Part shown: positions 26,590-35,010 of the stretch, one piece after another
How positions within the stretch are numbered: position 1 is the stretch's first letter
Layout of the letters: each line of letters starts with the position of its first letter
NCBI RefSeq assembly: GCF_019633745.1
Contig: NZ_CP037968.1
Span: 2,052,789-2,116,788 of the forward strand
Length of the DNA: 64,000 bases
Origin: Methanofollis formosanus
Lineage (GTDB): Archaea > Halobacteriota > Methanomicrobia > Methanomicrobiales > Methanofollaceae
Reading direction: 5' to 3'
The notes under the pieces: generated by a model
Databases searched by the model: none
Seen by the model: only the letters and a program-made list of their open reading frames with translations
Told to the model about the DNA's origin: nothing
Made by a program: the position numbers and the translations under genes

Positions 26590-27573
26590 ATGAAAAAGAT
26601 CGCCTTTATTATGCTCGCCGTCATCGTGGTGGCTGCTGCCTTCATCTGCGGCTGTACAACGCCGGGAGGCGGGGAGGCAACGCCGACCCCGACACCGGGG
26701 GAGACAACCGCAGTGCCGGGGGAGACGACCCCCGCCCAGGAAGGGACGCAGACTCTCCTGATCGCGACGACGACCAGTCTCCAGGACACCGGACTCCTGG
26801 ACTATCTCAGACCGATCTTCGAGGAACAGTATAACGCGGATGTGAAGATCACCGCAAAAGGGACCGGCCAGTCCCTCGAACTCGGGAGGGCAGGGGACGT
26901 GGACGTGATGATGGTCCATGACCGTGCCCGCGAGGACGAATTTATTGAGGAGGGTTATGGGGCCAATCGGCGCGTCTTCGCCTACAACTACTTCACCATC
27001 GTCGGCCCGGAGTCTGACCCGGCCGGGATTGCGAACATGACTCCCGAGGAAGCGTTCACCACGATCCGGGAGAAAGGCCTCGCCGAACCGGGAAGCGTCG
27101 TCTTCGTCTCTCGGGGTGACGATTCCGGGACGCATGGGAAAGAGAAGGCCATCTGGGAGGCCGCCGGTTTCAACTACACCACCGACATCCAGGGCTCGGG
27201 CGAGTGGTATGTCGAGGCCGGTACCGGGATGGGCTCCACCCTGGTGATGACCGGCGAGAAGGAAGCCTATACCCTCAGCGATATCGGCACCTATCTCGCT
27301 TACAAGACCGAGACCGGTCTGGTCCCGCTGGTCGAGCAGGGGGACATCCTCCTGAACATCTACAGCGTGATGGAGATCAACCCCGAGAAGTTCCCTGAGG
27401 TCAACAGCACCCTTGCCAAAGAGTGGATCAACTTCCTCATCTCGCCAGAGATCCAGGAGGAGATCGGGAACTTTGGTGTCGAGGAGTACGGCCAGCCGCT
27501 CTTCAACCCTGCACGGGGTGCCTGGGAGGTACTCGGGGTGGAGCGTGAGGAGACCGAAGAGCCAGTCACCTGA
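26590..27573 (+). CDS. tupA: Tungstate ABC transporter, substrate-binding lipoprotein
   Basis: 327 residues. Signal sequence with lipobox FICGC, a Thr/Pro linker, then a TupA-type binding domain: LLIATTTSLQDTGLLDYL, ITAKGTGQSLELGRAGDVDV, MMVHDRAREDEFIEEGYG and SRGDDSGTHGKE. These motifs are diagnostic of the tungstate-specific TupA group rather than ModA or WtpA. The ATG at 26590 is preferred because the lipoprotein signal begins there. A TATA-like AATATAATG lies ~28 bp upstream, suggesting a short or absent leader. First gene of tupABC; a hairpin terminator lies between tupA and tupB. Confidence 0.92.
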   Translation: MKKIAFIMLAVIVVAAAFICGCTTPGGGEATPTPTPGETTAVPGETTPAQEGTQTLLIATTTSLQDTGLLDYLRPIFEEQYNADVKITAKGTGQSLELGRAGDVDVMMVHDRAREDEFIEEGYGANRRVFAYNYFTIVGPESDPAGIANMTPEEAFTTIREKGLAEPGSVVFVSRGDDSGTHGKEKAIWEAAGFNYTTDIQGSGEWYVEAGTGMGSTLVMTGEKEAYTLSDIGTYLAYKTETGLVPLVEQGDILLNIYSVMEINPEKFPEVNSTLAKEWINFLISPEIQEEIGNFGVEEYGQPLFNPARGAWEVLGVEREETEEPVT

Positions 27574-27587
27574 GGTGACGGGTTCAG

Positions 27588-27623
27588 GGGCGTGTGGCAG
27601 TTCTGACCTCTCACGCCCTTTTT
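27588..27623 (+). terminator. Intrinsic-terminator-like hairpin after tupA
   Basis: GGGCGTG (27588-27594) and CACGCCC (27612-27618) form a perfect 7-bp stem followed by TTTTT. It is inside the operon, so partial termination would raise tupA message over tupB and tupC, as is common for binding-protein genes. Confidence 0.6.
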
Positions 27624-27633
27624 CCCATTCTCG

Positions 27634-27653
27634 CGACCGGTCCATTCCGGTCG
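27634..27653 (+). other. Second hairpin between tupA and tupB
   Basis: CGACCGG (27634-27640) and CCGGTCG (27647-27653) form a perfect 7-bp stem with a 6-base loop, 10 bp after the preceding terminator-like hairpin. It could stabilise the 3' end of a tupA transcript or mark a processing site. Confidence 0.45.
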
Positions 27654-27685
27654 TGACCTCTTTCTAAAGACCGAGGACGTGCGAT

Positions 27686-28408
27686 ATGGCAGGACTGTTT
27701 GAAGGACTCGATCCGATCGGAGAAGGTCTCTTCCAGGCGATCGAACTGATCGTCACCCTCGACCCGGCGGTGATGGAGATCACCGCCCGCAGCCTGATCA
27801 TCACCTTCTCGGCCGTCCTCCTCGGTTCGCTCATCTCCCTGCCGATCGGGGCGGCCATCGCCTTCAAAGAATTTCCCGGAAGAAAGTCGGTGATCAACCT
27901 GGTCCAGACGATGTATGCGGTCCCGACCGTCGTCGTCGGGCTGGTGGTCTTTCTCTTCATCCGCAGAACCGGACCGTTCGGAGCCCTCGGCCTCCTTTTC
28001 ACTCCGGGCGGGATGATCATCGGCCAGACGATCCTGGTCCTGCCCATCATCATCGGCCTGACCATCTCGGCGCTGATCGCGGTGGACACCACCATCAGGG
28101 ACACCATCATCTCTCTCGGAGCGACAAAGGTCCAGTTCTTCTTCTCGGTGCTCAAAGAAGCAAGGTTTGCGATCGTTGCCGCCGTGGCCATGGCCTTCGG
28201 CCGGGCGATCTCCGAGGTCGGTGCGGCGATCATCATCGGCGGGAATATCCAGGCCAGTTCGTTCTGGAGTTCGACCAGGATCCTGACGACCGCCATCACC
28301 CTGGAGACCGGACGAGGGGACATCGCCCTCTCCATCGCGCTGGGGATCATCCTCCTCTCCATCGCACTGGTCGTGAACGTCCTGATGAACCTTGTACAGC
28401 AACGGTGA
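27686..28408 (+). CDS. tupB: Tungstate ABC transporter permease
   Basis: 240 residues with about five membrane helices (SLIITFSAVLLGSLISLPIG, INLVQTMYAVPTVVVGLVVF, IIGQTILVLPIIIGLTISAL, ILTTAITLE near the end, LSIALGIILLSIALVVNVLM). The cytoplasmic loop SLGATKVQFFFSVLKEARFA carries the EAA-type motif contacting the ATPase. Sequence and neighbours fit TupB. Its TGA overlaps the region of the tupC start. Confidence 0.9.
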   Translation: MAGLFEGLDPIGEGLFQAIELIVTLDPAVMEITARSLIITFSAVLLGSLISLPIGAAIAFKEFPGRKSVINLVQTMYAVPTVVVGLVVFLFIRRTGPFGALGLLFTPGGMIIGQTILVLPIIIGLTISALIAVDTTIRDTIISLGATKVQFFFSVLKEARFAIVAAVAMAFGRAISEVGAAIIIGGNIQASSFWSSTRILTTAITLETGRGDIALSIALGIILLSIALVVNVLMNLVQQR

Positions 28409-28413
28409 ATTTC

Positions 28414-29496
28414 ATGATCGAGCTCCGGCATATTGCAAAATCGTTCGACGGCACCACGGTCCTGCGCGACGTGAACGCCGTCATCCAGGACGGGGAGATC
28501 TTTGCGGTGATCGGGCCGTCGGGCTCGGGCAAGTCCACGCTCCTGCGGATGATCAACCTCCTCGACAGTCCCACCTCGGGCCGGATCCTCCTTGACGGCA
28601 CCGACATCCATGGCGAAGACTCGCACCCGCTGGAGTTCAGGAGGAGAATGGCGATGGTCTTCCAGCGGCCGGCGGTCTTCAATATGAGCGTCTATGAAAA
28701 CATTGCCTACGGCCTCAGGCTCAGGCATATCCCAGAAAAGGAGATCAGGGAGAAGGTGGGATGGGCGCTGGAGGTGATCGGGCTCTCGGGATACGGGACG
28801 CGGCAGGCCCGGACCCTCTCGGGCGGCGAGATGCAGCGGGTCGCGCTGGCCCGTGCGGTGGTCACCTCTCCGACGGTCCTTCTGATGGACGAACCGACCG
28901 CCAACCTCGACCCGGTCTCGACGGCGGCGATCGAGGAACTGGTGGTGCGGATCAATCGCGAGCAGGGCCAGACGGTGATCATCTCCACGCACGACATGCG
29001 CCAGGGCCAGCGGCTTGCTCACCGCATCGGGGTCTTGATGGACGGAGTCTTCTCCCAGGTGGGAACGCCGCGGGAGGTCTTTGCGACGCCGAAGAACAAG
29101 CATGTTGCCAGGTTTGTCGGGATCGAGAATGTCCTCTCAGGCGAGATCACCGCCACCTCCGATGGGGTCGTCACCATCGATGCGGGTGGAGGGGTGAGTG
29201 TCCAGGCCGTCGCCCCGTTCCCGGTGGGCACCCGCGTCTGCGCCTGCATCAAGCCCGAGGACATCACCCTTTACCTCGTGGACGGCAGCCGGATCAGCGC
29301 CCGCAATGTCCTGAACGGGACGGTCACGGAGATGAAGGCCTACGGGCCGCTCAACCATCTCACCATCGACTGCGGGATCCCCTTCGCCGCCCTGATTACC
29401 TGGAAGTCGGCGGAAGACCTGGATATCAGGGTGGGAACAAGGGTGCGTCTCTCGTTCAAGGCGAGCGCGGTTCATGTGGTTGAAGATTTTGAATAA
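28414..29496 (+). CDS. tupC: Tungstate ABC transporter ATP-binding protein
   Basis: 360 residues. Walker A GPSGSGKST, Q-loop MVFQRP, signature LSGGEMQRVALARA, Walker B VLLMDEPTANLD and switch His in STHDM are all present within the first ~230 residues. A C-terminal TOBE-like regulatory domain (IKPEDITLYLVDGSRISARN, NHLTIDCGIPFAALITW) is typical of oxyanion importers and may bind the anion. The ATG at 28414 has GGTGA five bases upstream; a GTG at 28405 is an alternative. It is followed within a few bases by a repeat element. Confidence 0.9.
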   Translation: MIELRHIAKSFDGTTVLRDVNAVIQDGEIFAVIGPSGSGKSTLLRMINLLDSPTSGRILLDGTDIHGEDSHPLEFRRRMAMVFQRPAVFNMSVYENIAYGLRLRHIPEKEIREKVGWALEVIGLSGYGTRQARTLSGGEMQRVALARAVVTSPTVLLMDEPTANLDPVSTAAIEELVVRINREQGQTVIISTHDMRQGQRLAHRIGVLMDGVFSQVGTPREVFATPKNKHVARFVGIENVLSGEITATSDGVVTIDAGGGVSVQAVAPFPVGTRVCACIKPEDITLYLVDGSRISARNVLNGTVTEMKAYGPLNHLTIDCGIPFAALITWKSAEDLDIRVGTRVRLSFKASAVHVVEDFE

Positions 29497-30309
29497 TGGC
29501 TCTGTAGAATTCGGCATGAGGCGAGATCACGCCTCAGGCATATACGGTTGAATATTTCTCGTCGTTTGATCTTTCTTTTCAAGACTGAAGAACCGGTGAG
29601 GATCGTGTCCCATCGCCGCCCCCGTCTATCCTCAGCGTCGGGGGGTCGGGGGGGTACATTCCGCGACGAAGACGGGCGGAGGGTGGCATCACGTGTGATC
29701 CCTCCGAAAAAAGATCAACTCTCTGCCGTCCAGGTTCTATCTTCGGGGTTGCGACGAGGTGGAGTGTGATGATCGAAACATGCCGTCCCCTCATCCCTGA
29801 ATCTGTTCTGCCATCTCGCGAGAAGATAGGACGGGGGACGGCACGGGGCGCGTGTTCCCTCCGAAAAAAGATCGGCCCTCTCCCGTCCAGGTTCTATCTT
29901 CGGGGTCATGACGACGTGACGACATGATGATCGAAACATGCCATCCCCTCATCACATGATCTGTTCTGCCGCCTCGCGAGAAGATAGGACTGGAGGACGG
30001 CACACGACAGGGTGCTCCCCGGAATCATGATCAGCCCATCCCGTCCTGGTTCTATCTCCGGGGTCAGGATGACAGGACAGCGCAATGATCAGAACATGCC
30101 GTTCCTCGTTGCCGGGATCTGTTCTGCCGTCTCGCGAGAGGATAGGACCGGAGGACGGCACGTCGCGTGATTCCTCTGAAAAAGATCGGCTCTTTCTCGT
30201 CTCGGCCTATCCCCGGGATCATGCAACGGGAAGGCGTGATATGTTCGGATGTGCCGCACCGATCAGAGTTTCAATTGCGATGCGTGAACCCGGGATCGAT
30301 TGCCTGACC
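29497..30309. repeat. Intergenic repeats: one family element followed by the ~158-bp tandem module
   Basis: The tupC stop is followed directly by GGCTCTGTAGAAT (29499) and a minus-orientation element to about 29640 (ATATTTCTCGTCGTTTGATC, TTTTCAAGACTGAAGAACCGG, CATCGCCGCCCCC). From about 29695 to 30220 at least three copies of a ~158-bp module follow. The last ~90 bp before the MOT1 gene stop show nothing notable. No gene is supported. Confidence 0.7.
29695..30220 (+). repeat. At least three tandem copies of a ~158-bp module
   Basis: GAACATGCC or GAAACATGCC occurs near 29776, 29934 and 30092, spacing about 157-159 bp. Each unit carries CTGTTCTGCC.CTCGCGAGA, GATAGGAC.GG.GGACGGCAC, a CTCCGAAAAA-like block, and GGTTCTATCTTCGGGGTCA. 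The copies differ by substitutions and small indels. They have no spacer-repeat architecture and no conserved reading frame. Confidence 0.8.
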
Positions 30310-31446
30310 TTACACGCCCGATGCTTTCTTCTTCCTCGCCTCCAGCACATATGCCAGGACGAGGCCCACGACGAACCCGACGGTGATGTTCACCAGGAGG
30401 GCGAGGACGGCGATGACGCCGGTGACGAGATACGAGTCGGTCTTGAGACTGTGTTTACCGAGTTCGACGGCGGCGAAGATGAGCAGACCGCCGAAGACGC
30501 CGAGCGGGATGAGGGCGAGGCTCTCCGGCGAGGCGAAGAAGAGGGCGAAGCCGAGGAAGATCGCCCCTGCGATCACGTTCGCCCCGCCGGTCCTGGCGCC
30601 GAAACGGTGCTGGGCGGCAAGTCCGCCGGCGCCATGGCACATCGGGAACCCGCCGAAGGGCACCGAGACCAGGTTCATGATCCCGATCGTCCGGGAGAGG
30701 CGGTCCGGGGGGACGTCGGTCTTGAAGAGGTCGTGAGTGAGGAGGGCGGTGGCGAGAATGGCGTTGGTGAGAGTAAGCGGGAACTGCGGCGGGACGAGGT
30801 AGAGTCCCGCGTAGACGAGGTCGGCGATGTCGGGGAAGACGAGGGAGGGCAGGGGGATCATCGAGATCGGGGGGATGCCGGCGGTGAGGATCCCGGCGCC
30901 GATCCCGATGGCCAGGACGACGAGTGCCGAGATATCGTTGATCTTCCAGCGCAACGCCGCGAGGAAGAAGAGCACGATCACCGCAATCGATATTCCGGCA
31001 AAGAGCGGGTCCGACTCGAGGAAGCCGAGGGCCGTCCTGATCAGCACGAGGGCGAGGCCGGCCTGCACTCCCCTGATGACGGAGACCGGGATCCGGTCCC
31101 TGAGCCAGGTCATACTCCCGCAACACCCGAGGGCGAGGAAGATGACGCCGATGATCATCCCGGCCCCGGCGATCTCCCCGGCGGTCAGTCCTTCGGCGAT
31201 GGCGATCGCCCCGACGGCCTTGAGGGGTTCGATCGGGATGGGGAGCCGGTAGTAGATCCCTGAAAGAACGTACCACAGGGCGAAGAAGAGAAAAATCTGC
31301 GCGAGGTTCACCTCGCAGACCAGGGCGACACCCAGGACAATCGGGAGGATGGTCCCGAAGTCGCCGACCGATCCGGCGAACTCACCGATGGTAAATCTGA
31401 GCGGTCTCGGCCCGTTCTGTTCGTCTGCGTCTCCAATTTCCGTCAT
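30310..31446 (-). CDS. MOT1-type molybdate/sulfate permease
   Basis: 378 residues, ~10-12 membrane helices, no STAS domain. FTIGEFAGSVGDFGTILPIV and LPIPIEPLKAVGAIAIAEGL match the two signature regions of the MOT1 molybdate transporter family (putative sulfate/molybdate permease); GGFPMCHGAGGLAAQHRFGA is the conserved C-terminal signature. It probably moves molybdate or tungstate across the membrane without ATP. The ATG at 31446 is preferred: a TATA-like TAAATAAA near 31530 would place the transcript start downstream of the alternative ATG at 31521. Divergent from modA, with a 111-bp shared promoter region. Confidence 0.85.
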   Translation of the reverse strand: MTEIGDADEQNGPRPLRFTIGEFAGSVGDFGTILPIVLGVALVCEVNLAQIFLFFALWYVLSGIYYRLPIPIEPLKAVGAIAIAEGLTAGEIAGAGMIIGVIFLALGCCGSMTWLRDRIPVSVIRGVQAGLALVLIRTALGFLESDPLFAGISIAVIVLFFLAALRWKINDISALVVLAIGIGAGILTAGIPPISMIPLPSLVFPDIADLVYAGLYLVPPQFPLTLTNAILATALLTHDLFKTDVPPDRLSRTIGIMNLVSVPFGGFPMCHGAGGLAAQHRFGARTGGANVIAGAIFLGFALFFASPESLALIPLGVFGGLLIFAAVELGKHSLKTDSYLVTGVIAVLALLVNITVGFVVGLVLAYVLEARKKKASGV

Positions 31447-31538
31447 CCGGTTGCGTCCCTTCTGTGACGATTGTTTCGGCTCTGATGCAGGAGAAAGATT
31501 TCCCTCCCAGAGTAAAATCATGGGGATTTATTTACGTT

Positions 31539-31548
31539 GTTAATTAAC
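31539..31548. promoter_or_regulatory. Palindrome GTTAATTAAC between MOT1 permease and modA
   Basis: A perfect 10-bp palindrome 10 bp upstream of the modA start, in the divergent promoter region. A longer version, GTTAATT-A-AATTAAC, lies at 45488-45502 upstream of the double binding-protein gene. It may be a metal or oxyanion regulator site; this is inference. Confidence 0.4.
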
Positions 31549-31557
31549 GCTCTCTAT

Positions 31558-32364
31558 ATGAAATCGTTCCCGATCATGCTGATCCTGATGCTCGTGGTCG
31601 GCGCTGCCTGCGCCGTCTGCGGGTGCACCACCGAACAGACAACAACGACACCACAGGTGTCGGAAGAGAAGACCCTGATGGTCTACTGCGGCGCCGGCAT
31701 CAGGGAACCGATGGAGGAGGTCGCTGCCCTCTACGAGAATGAGACCGGCACCCTGATCAAGTTCAGCTTCGGCAACTCCGCCGCCCTCCTGAGCCAGATG
31801 GAACTGGTGCAACAGGGCGACCTCTACATGCCGGGCGCCACCGCCTACATCGAGAAAGCGGCCGAGAAAGGGTATGTGAACACCACCAAAAAGGTCGTCT
31901 ACCACATCCCGGTGGTCGCCGTCGCCAAGGGCAACCCGAAGAACGTGACCTGCATCGAGGACCTGGCGCGTGACGACCTGACCGTCGTCGTCGGCGACCC
32001 CACCGGCCCGGCGATCGGGAAGAGCACCAAGAAACTGCTGAATAGGAGCGGCCTCTGGGACGATGTTTCCGAGAACGCCGCGGCCACGCGGGCGACCGTC
32101 AACGAACTGGTCGTCGATATCTGCATGGGTACGGCAGATGCAACCGTCATCTGGTACGACCTCTATGTGCCCGACAAGATGGACCTCGTCGAGATCCCGA
32201 AGGCCCAGAACGACATCAAGGTGATCCCCATCGGCACGCTCATGTTCTCCGAGAACCCGACTGAGGCACAGAAGTTCGCCGACTTCGTCGCTTCCGACGA
32301 AGGGAAGGCAGTCTTTGTGAAGCACGGATACATTGTCTACCCTGACCCGAAGTACGAGGCCTGA
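31558..32364 (+). CDS. modA: Molybdate ABC transporter substrate-binding lipoprotein (ModA type)
   Basis: 268 residues. Signal and lipobox (CAVCGC), Thr-rich linker, then an oxyanion-binding domain: LMVYCGAGIREPMEEVAALY, IKFSFGNSAALLSQMELVQQ, VVVGDPTGPAIGKSTKKLL and VNELVVDICMGTADATVIWY. This fits ModA-type binding proteins (SBP_bac_11), distinct from the TupA-type protein at 26590. First gene of modA-trmO-modB-modC. The ATG at 31558 begins the signal peptide. Confidence 0.88.
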   Translation: MKSFPIMLILMLVVGAACAVCGCTTEQTTTTPQVSEEKTLMVYCGAGIREPMEEVAALYENETGTLIKFSFGNSAALLSQMELVQQGDLYMPGATAYIEKAAEKGYVNTTKKVVYHIPVVAVAKGNPKNVTCIEDLARDDLTVVVGDPTGPAIGKSTKKLLNRSGLWDDVSENAAATRATVNELVVDICMGTADATVIWYDLYVPDKMDLVEIPKAQNDIKVIPIGTLMFSENPTEAQKFADFVASDEGKAVFVKHGYIVYPDPKYEA

Positions 32365-32411
32365 GCCCTTCAGGGCTCGTTCCCTTTCTTCATCACCGAC
32401 GAGGAATTCCC

Positions 32412-32948
32412 ATGCATTCGGAACCAACCGACCCCACAAAACAGCCGGTCACCTACCGGCCCATCGGCATCATCAGAACACCCTTTACCGAGCAGAAGAA
32501 CACTCCCATCCAGGGGATATTCAACAAGGCATGCGGTACCGTCGAGTTGTTCCCTGAATATGAGGAAGGACTGCTGGATATCGAGACCTTCTCGCACCTC
32601 TTCCTCATCTACCATTTCCACCGGGCGAACGGCACCATGCTCCGCCAGAAACCGTTCCTTGACCTCCAGAAGGAACGCGGCATCTTTGCCATCCGCCACT
32701 TCAACCGCCCCAACCCGATCGGGATCTCGATCGTGGAGTTGAAGGGCGTGCGCGGCAACGTCCTCGACGTCTGCGGCGTGGACACTCTCGACGGCACGCC
32801 GCTCCTCGACGTCAAGCCCTATGTCCACCAGTTCGACCACCGCGAGGAGGTCAGGAGCGGATGGGTGGACGACCAGCACGTGGACGATGTCAGGGAGTGG
32901 AACAGCACCCCCGAGGCCCTCAGGCGGCGCGACCGGGTGAATCTGTGA
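32412..32948 (+). CDS. TrmO/TsaA-family protein (tRNA m6t6A37 methyltransferase fold) inside mod operon
   Basis: 178 residues. YRPIGIIRTPFTEQKNTPIQ, CGTVELFPEYEEGLLDIETF, HLFLIYHFHRA, IFAIRHFNRPNPIGISIVEL, DVCGVDTLDGTPLLDVKPYV and SGWVDDQHVDD are the conserved blocks of the YaeB/VirR/TrmO beta-barrel family. In bacteria TrmO uses SAM to methylate t6A37 in tRNA. This copy sits between modA and modB, and its stop overlaps the modB start, so a molybdate-linked role is possible but unproven. Confidence 0.88.
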   Translation: MHSEPTDPTKQPVTYRPIGIIRTPFTEQKNTPIQGIFNKACGTVELFPEYEEGLLDIETFSHLFLIYHFHRANGTMLRQKPFLDLQKERGIFAIRHFNRPNPIGISIVELKGVRGNVLDVCGVDTLDGTPLLDVKPYVHQFDHREEVRSGWVDDQHVDDVREWNSTPEALRRRDRVNL

Positions 32949-33733
32949 ATGCCCCCAATCCCCTGAAGGCGGTGACGATCGGTGTCGCCACCCTCCTCAC
33001 CGCCTTCATCATCGTCCTGCTGCTCCTCGTCGTCACCCATCCATCCCCCGCCGCACTCCTCTCCTCCATCACCTCGCGGGAGATCCAGTTTGCCGTCTAC
33101 CTCTCGATCGTCACCTCGATAGCGTCGACCGCGATCTGCATCCTGATCGCCGTGCCCTCGGCCTACGCCCTGGCCCGATATGATTTCTTCGGCAAAAATG
33201 CGGTGAACACCGTCGTCGACATGCCGCTCGCCCTCCCGCCGCTCGTCGCGGGTGTGGGACTTCTCCTCTTCTTCGGGACCACGCCGATCGGAAAGGCGCT
33301 CGCCGAAGCGGGCCTGGTCTTCATCTTCACGCCCCTCGGGATCGTGGTGGCGCAGGTCTTCGTGAACTTCCCGTTCATGCTCAGGATCATGCGCTCGACC
33401 TTCGAGTCGATCAGTCCGCGCTACGAGTACGTAGCAAAGACCCTGGGGTGCACCGACATCCAGGCCCTCTGGCGGGTCACCCTCCCGATGGCGACGAGCG
33501 GTCTCATCGCCGGCGGGGTGATCACCTGGGCAAAGGGGATCGGCGAGTTCGGGGCCGCGCTGATGCTTGCCGGTGCGACGCGGATGAAGACCGAGACGCT
33601 GCCGATCTCGCTCTTCCTCAACATGTCCTGCGGCGAACTGGAACTGGCCATCTCGGCGGCGACGATCCTGATCGTCATCTCGGTCGCCTCGCTCTATGTC
33701 TTCGAACGCTATGGCGGGAGCGCCAGGTTGTAG
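32945..33733 (+). CDS. modB: Molybdate ABC transporter permease
   Basis: 262 residues, about six membrane helices (AVTIGVATLLTAFIIVLLLL, FAVYLSIVTSIASTAICILI, PLALPPLVAGVGLLLFFG and others). The binding-protein-dependent transport motif is YVAKTLGCTDIQALWRVTLP. The family signature KGIGEFGAALMLAGAT is typical of ModB/CysW-type oxyanion permeases. The GTG at 32945 overlaps the trmO-like TGA (GTGA), indicating translational coupling. It is 11 bp before modC. Confidence 0.9.
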   Translation: MNAPNPLKAVTIGVATLLTAFIIVLLLLVVTHPSPAALLSSITSREIQFAVYLSIVTSIASTAICILIAVPSAYALARYDFFGKNAVNTVVDMPLALPPLVAGVGLLLFFGTTPIGKALAEAGLVFIFTPLGIVVAQVFVNFPFMLRIMRSTFESISPRYEYVAKTLGCTDIQALWRVTLPMATSGLIAGGVITWAKGIGEFGAALMLAGATRMKTETLPISLFLNMSCGELELAISAATILIVISVASLYVFERYGGSARL

Positions 33734-33744
33734 GAGGGGGATGA

Positions 33745-34791
33745 ATGCTGCAGATTGAACACGTATCCAAAGACATGGGGGAGTTCGTCCTCAAAGACGC
33801 CTCCCTCCAGGTAAACGACGGCGAATATCTGGTGATCATCGGACCGACCGGCGCCGGCAAGACCATCCTCCTCGAGACCCTGGCAGGGATCTATCCTCCC
33901 GACAGCGGCCGGATGATCCTCGATGGTCGGGACATCACCGATGCGCCCCCGCGGGAGCGGCGGATCAGCATGGTCTACCAGGACTACATGCTCTTCCCCC
34001 ACCTCACGGTCGAGGAGAACATCGGTTTCGGGTTGAAGAACCAGAAAGTGGACCCGGCGGAGATCGAAGCAAAAGTGCGGGAAGCCGCTCGGTTCCTCGG
34101 TATCGATCACCTCCTCCATCGCCATCCAGAGACGCTTTCCGGCGGCGAGCAGCAGCGGGCGGCCATCGCCCGGGCGATCGTTATGGAACCCGCGCTCCTC
34201 CTCCTCGACGAACCGTTGAGCGCACTGGACGGCCGGACACGGGAGAAACTCAGGCGGGAACTGCGTCGTCTCCACGACCTCTACGGGATCACGGTGATCC
34301 ATGTCACCCACAACTTCGAGGAGGTCTTCTCCCTCGCGGACCGCGTGGCCGTGATCCGGGGCGGCGAGATCGTGCAGGTCGGCGAACCGCACGAGGTTTT
34401 CAGAAAACCGAACTGCGAGTTCGTGGCGAATTTTGTCGGTGTGGAGAACCTCTTCAAAGGCACCTGCGTCCGGAAGGACGGGGTCTCCGAGGTCACCGTC
34501 GATGGAGTCAGAATGATCTCGACGGCCTCTGGTGACGGTGATACAGTCTGTGTCTCGATACGTCCGGAGGAGATCCTGATCTCGCCCCGGCCGATCGAGT
34601 CCAGTGCACGAAACCGGTATTCCGGGACGGTCGAAGAGATCGCTGATCATGGGGCGACGGTCAGGATCACGGTCGACTGCGGGATCCCGCTGGTGGTGCT
34701 GATCACCAGGCAAGGATATCTTGAGATGGGTCTTGCCGAAGGGGACACCGTCTCTGTGGCCTTCAAGGCCTCGTCAGTCCAGGTCTTTTGA
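33745..34791 (+). CDS. modC: Molybdate ABC transporter ATP-binding protein
   Basis: 348 residues. Walker A GPTGAGKT, Q-loop MVYQDYMLFPHLTVEENIGF, signature LSGGEQQRAAIARA, Walker B LLLLDEPLSALD and H-loop VTHNF are intact. The C-terminal ~110 residues form a MOP/TOBE-like regulatory domain (SIRPEEILISPRP, VRITVDCGIPLVVLITR) as in TupC here. GGAGGGGG precedes the ATG. Last gene of the mod operon; about 100 bp later a repeat module begins. Confidence 0.9.
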   Translation: MLQIEHVSKDMGEFVLKDASLQVNDGEYLVIIGPTGAGKTILLETLAGIYPPDSGRMILDGRDITDAPPRERRISMVYQDYMLFPHLTVEENIGFGLKNQKVDPAEIEAKVREAARFLGIDHLLHRHPETLSGGEQQRAAIARAIVMEPALLLLDEPLSALDGRTREKLRRELRRLHDLYGITVIHVTHNFEEVFSLADRVAVIRGGEIVQVGEPHEVFRKPNCEFVANFVGVENLFKGTCVRKDGVSEVTVDGVRMISTASGDGDTVCVSIRPEEILISPRPIESSARNRYSGTVEEIADHGATVRITVDCGIPLVVLITRQGYLEMGLAEGDTVSVAFKASSVQVF

Positions 34792-34884
34792 AAGACGCCC
34801 CGGGGGTGCACGCGAAGGGGAAGCGTCAGGTGGCGATGAGGCCGGATGTTCCGGACCGTTCACCCTGCCTTCCCCGGTTCGGGG

Positions 34885-34975
34885 CGGCAGCGATCTCTTG
34901 AACGACACCGTACTTCAGAAACGTCCTCCGGTCACATATCATGGCCGGAGAGTTTTGGGATGACCTTCTGGTCTA
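34885..34975 (+). repeat. Second type of intergenic repeat module, also found at 45759-45865
   Basis: GGCAGCGATCTCTTGAACGA, CCGTACTTCAGA, TCCGGTCACATATCATG and GAGAGTTTTGGGATGACCTT match GGCAGCAATCTCCTGAACAA, CCATACTTTAGA, TCCGGCCACAAACCATGAT and GGGAGTTCTGGGATTACCTC at 45759-45840. The same tail, inverted (ATGAGGTCATCCCAAAACTC), occurs near 2794. Confidence 0.7.
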
Positions 34976-34989
34976 AAGTCAGAGGACGA

Positions 34990-35006
34990 CCCCCCGCCAA
35001 GGGGGG
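34990..35006 (-). terminator. GC hairpin at the 3' end of the HTH gene
   Basis: CCCCCC-GCCAA-GGGGGG forms a perfect 6-bp stem, with partial extension by flanking GAC/GTC bases. It lies 4 bp past the minus-strand stop at 35011 and faces modC convergently, so it could end either transcript. No strong T-run follows. Confidence 0.45.
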
Positions 35007-35010
35007 CGTC

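Noticed and set aside
29695-30220. CRISPR array
   Set aside because: Units of ~158 bp are diverged along their whole length, with no short identical repeat alternating with unique spacers, and no cas genes are in the window.
30085-31263. 392-residue plus-strand open frame opposite the MOT1 permease
   Set aside because: It is antisense to a clear membrane transporter; the translation is an Asp/Glu/Gly/Arg-rich low-complexity chain typical of GC-rich shadow frames.
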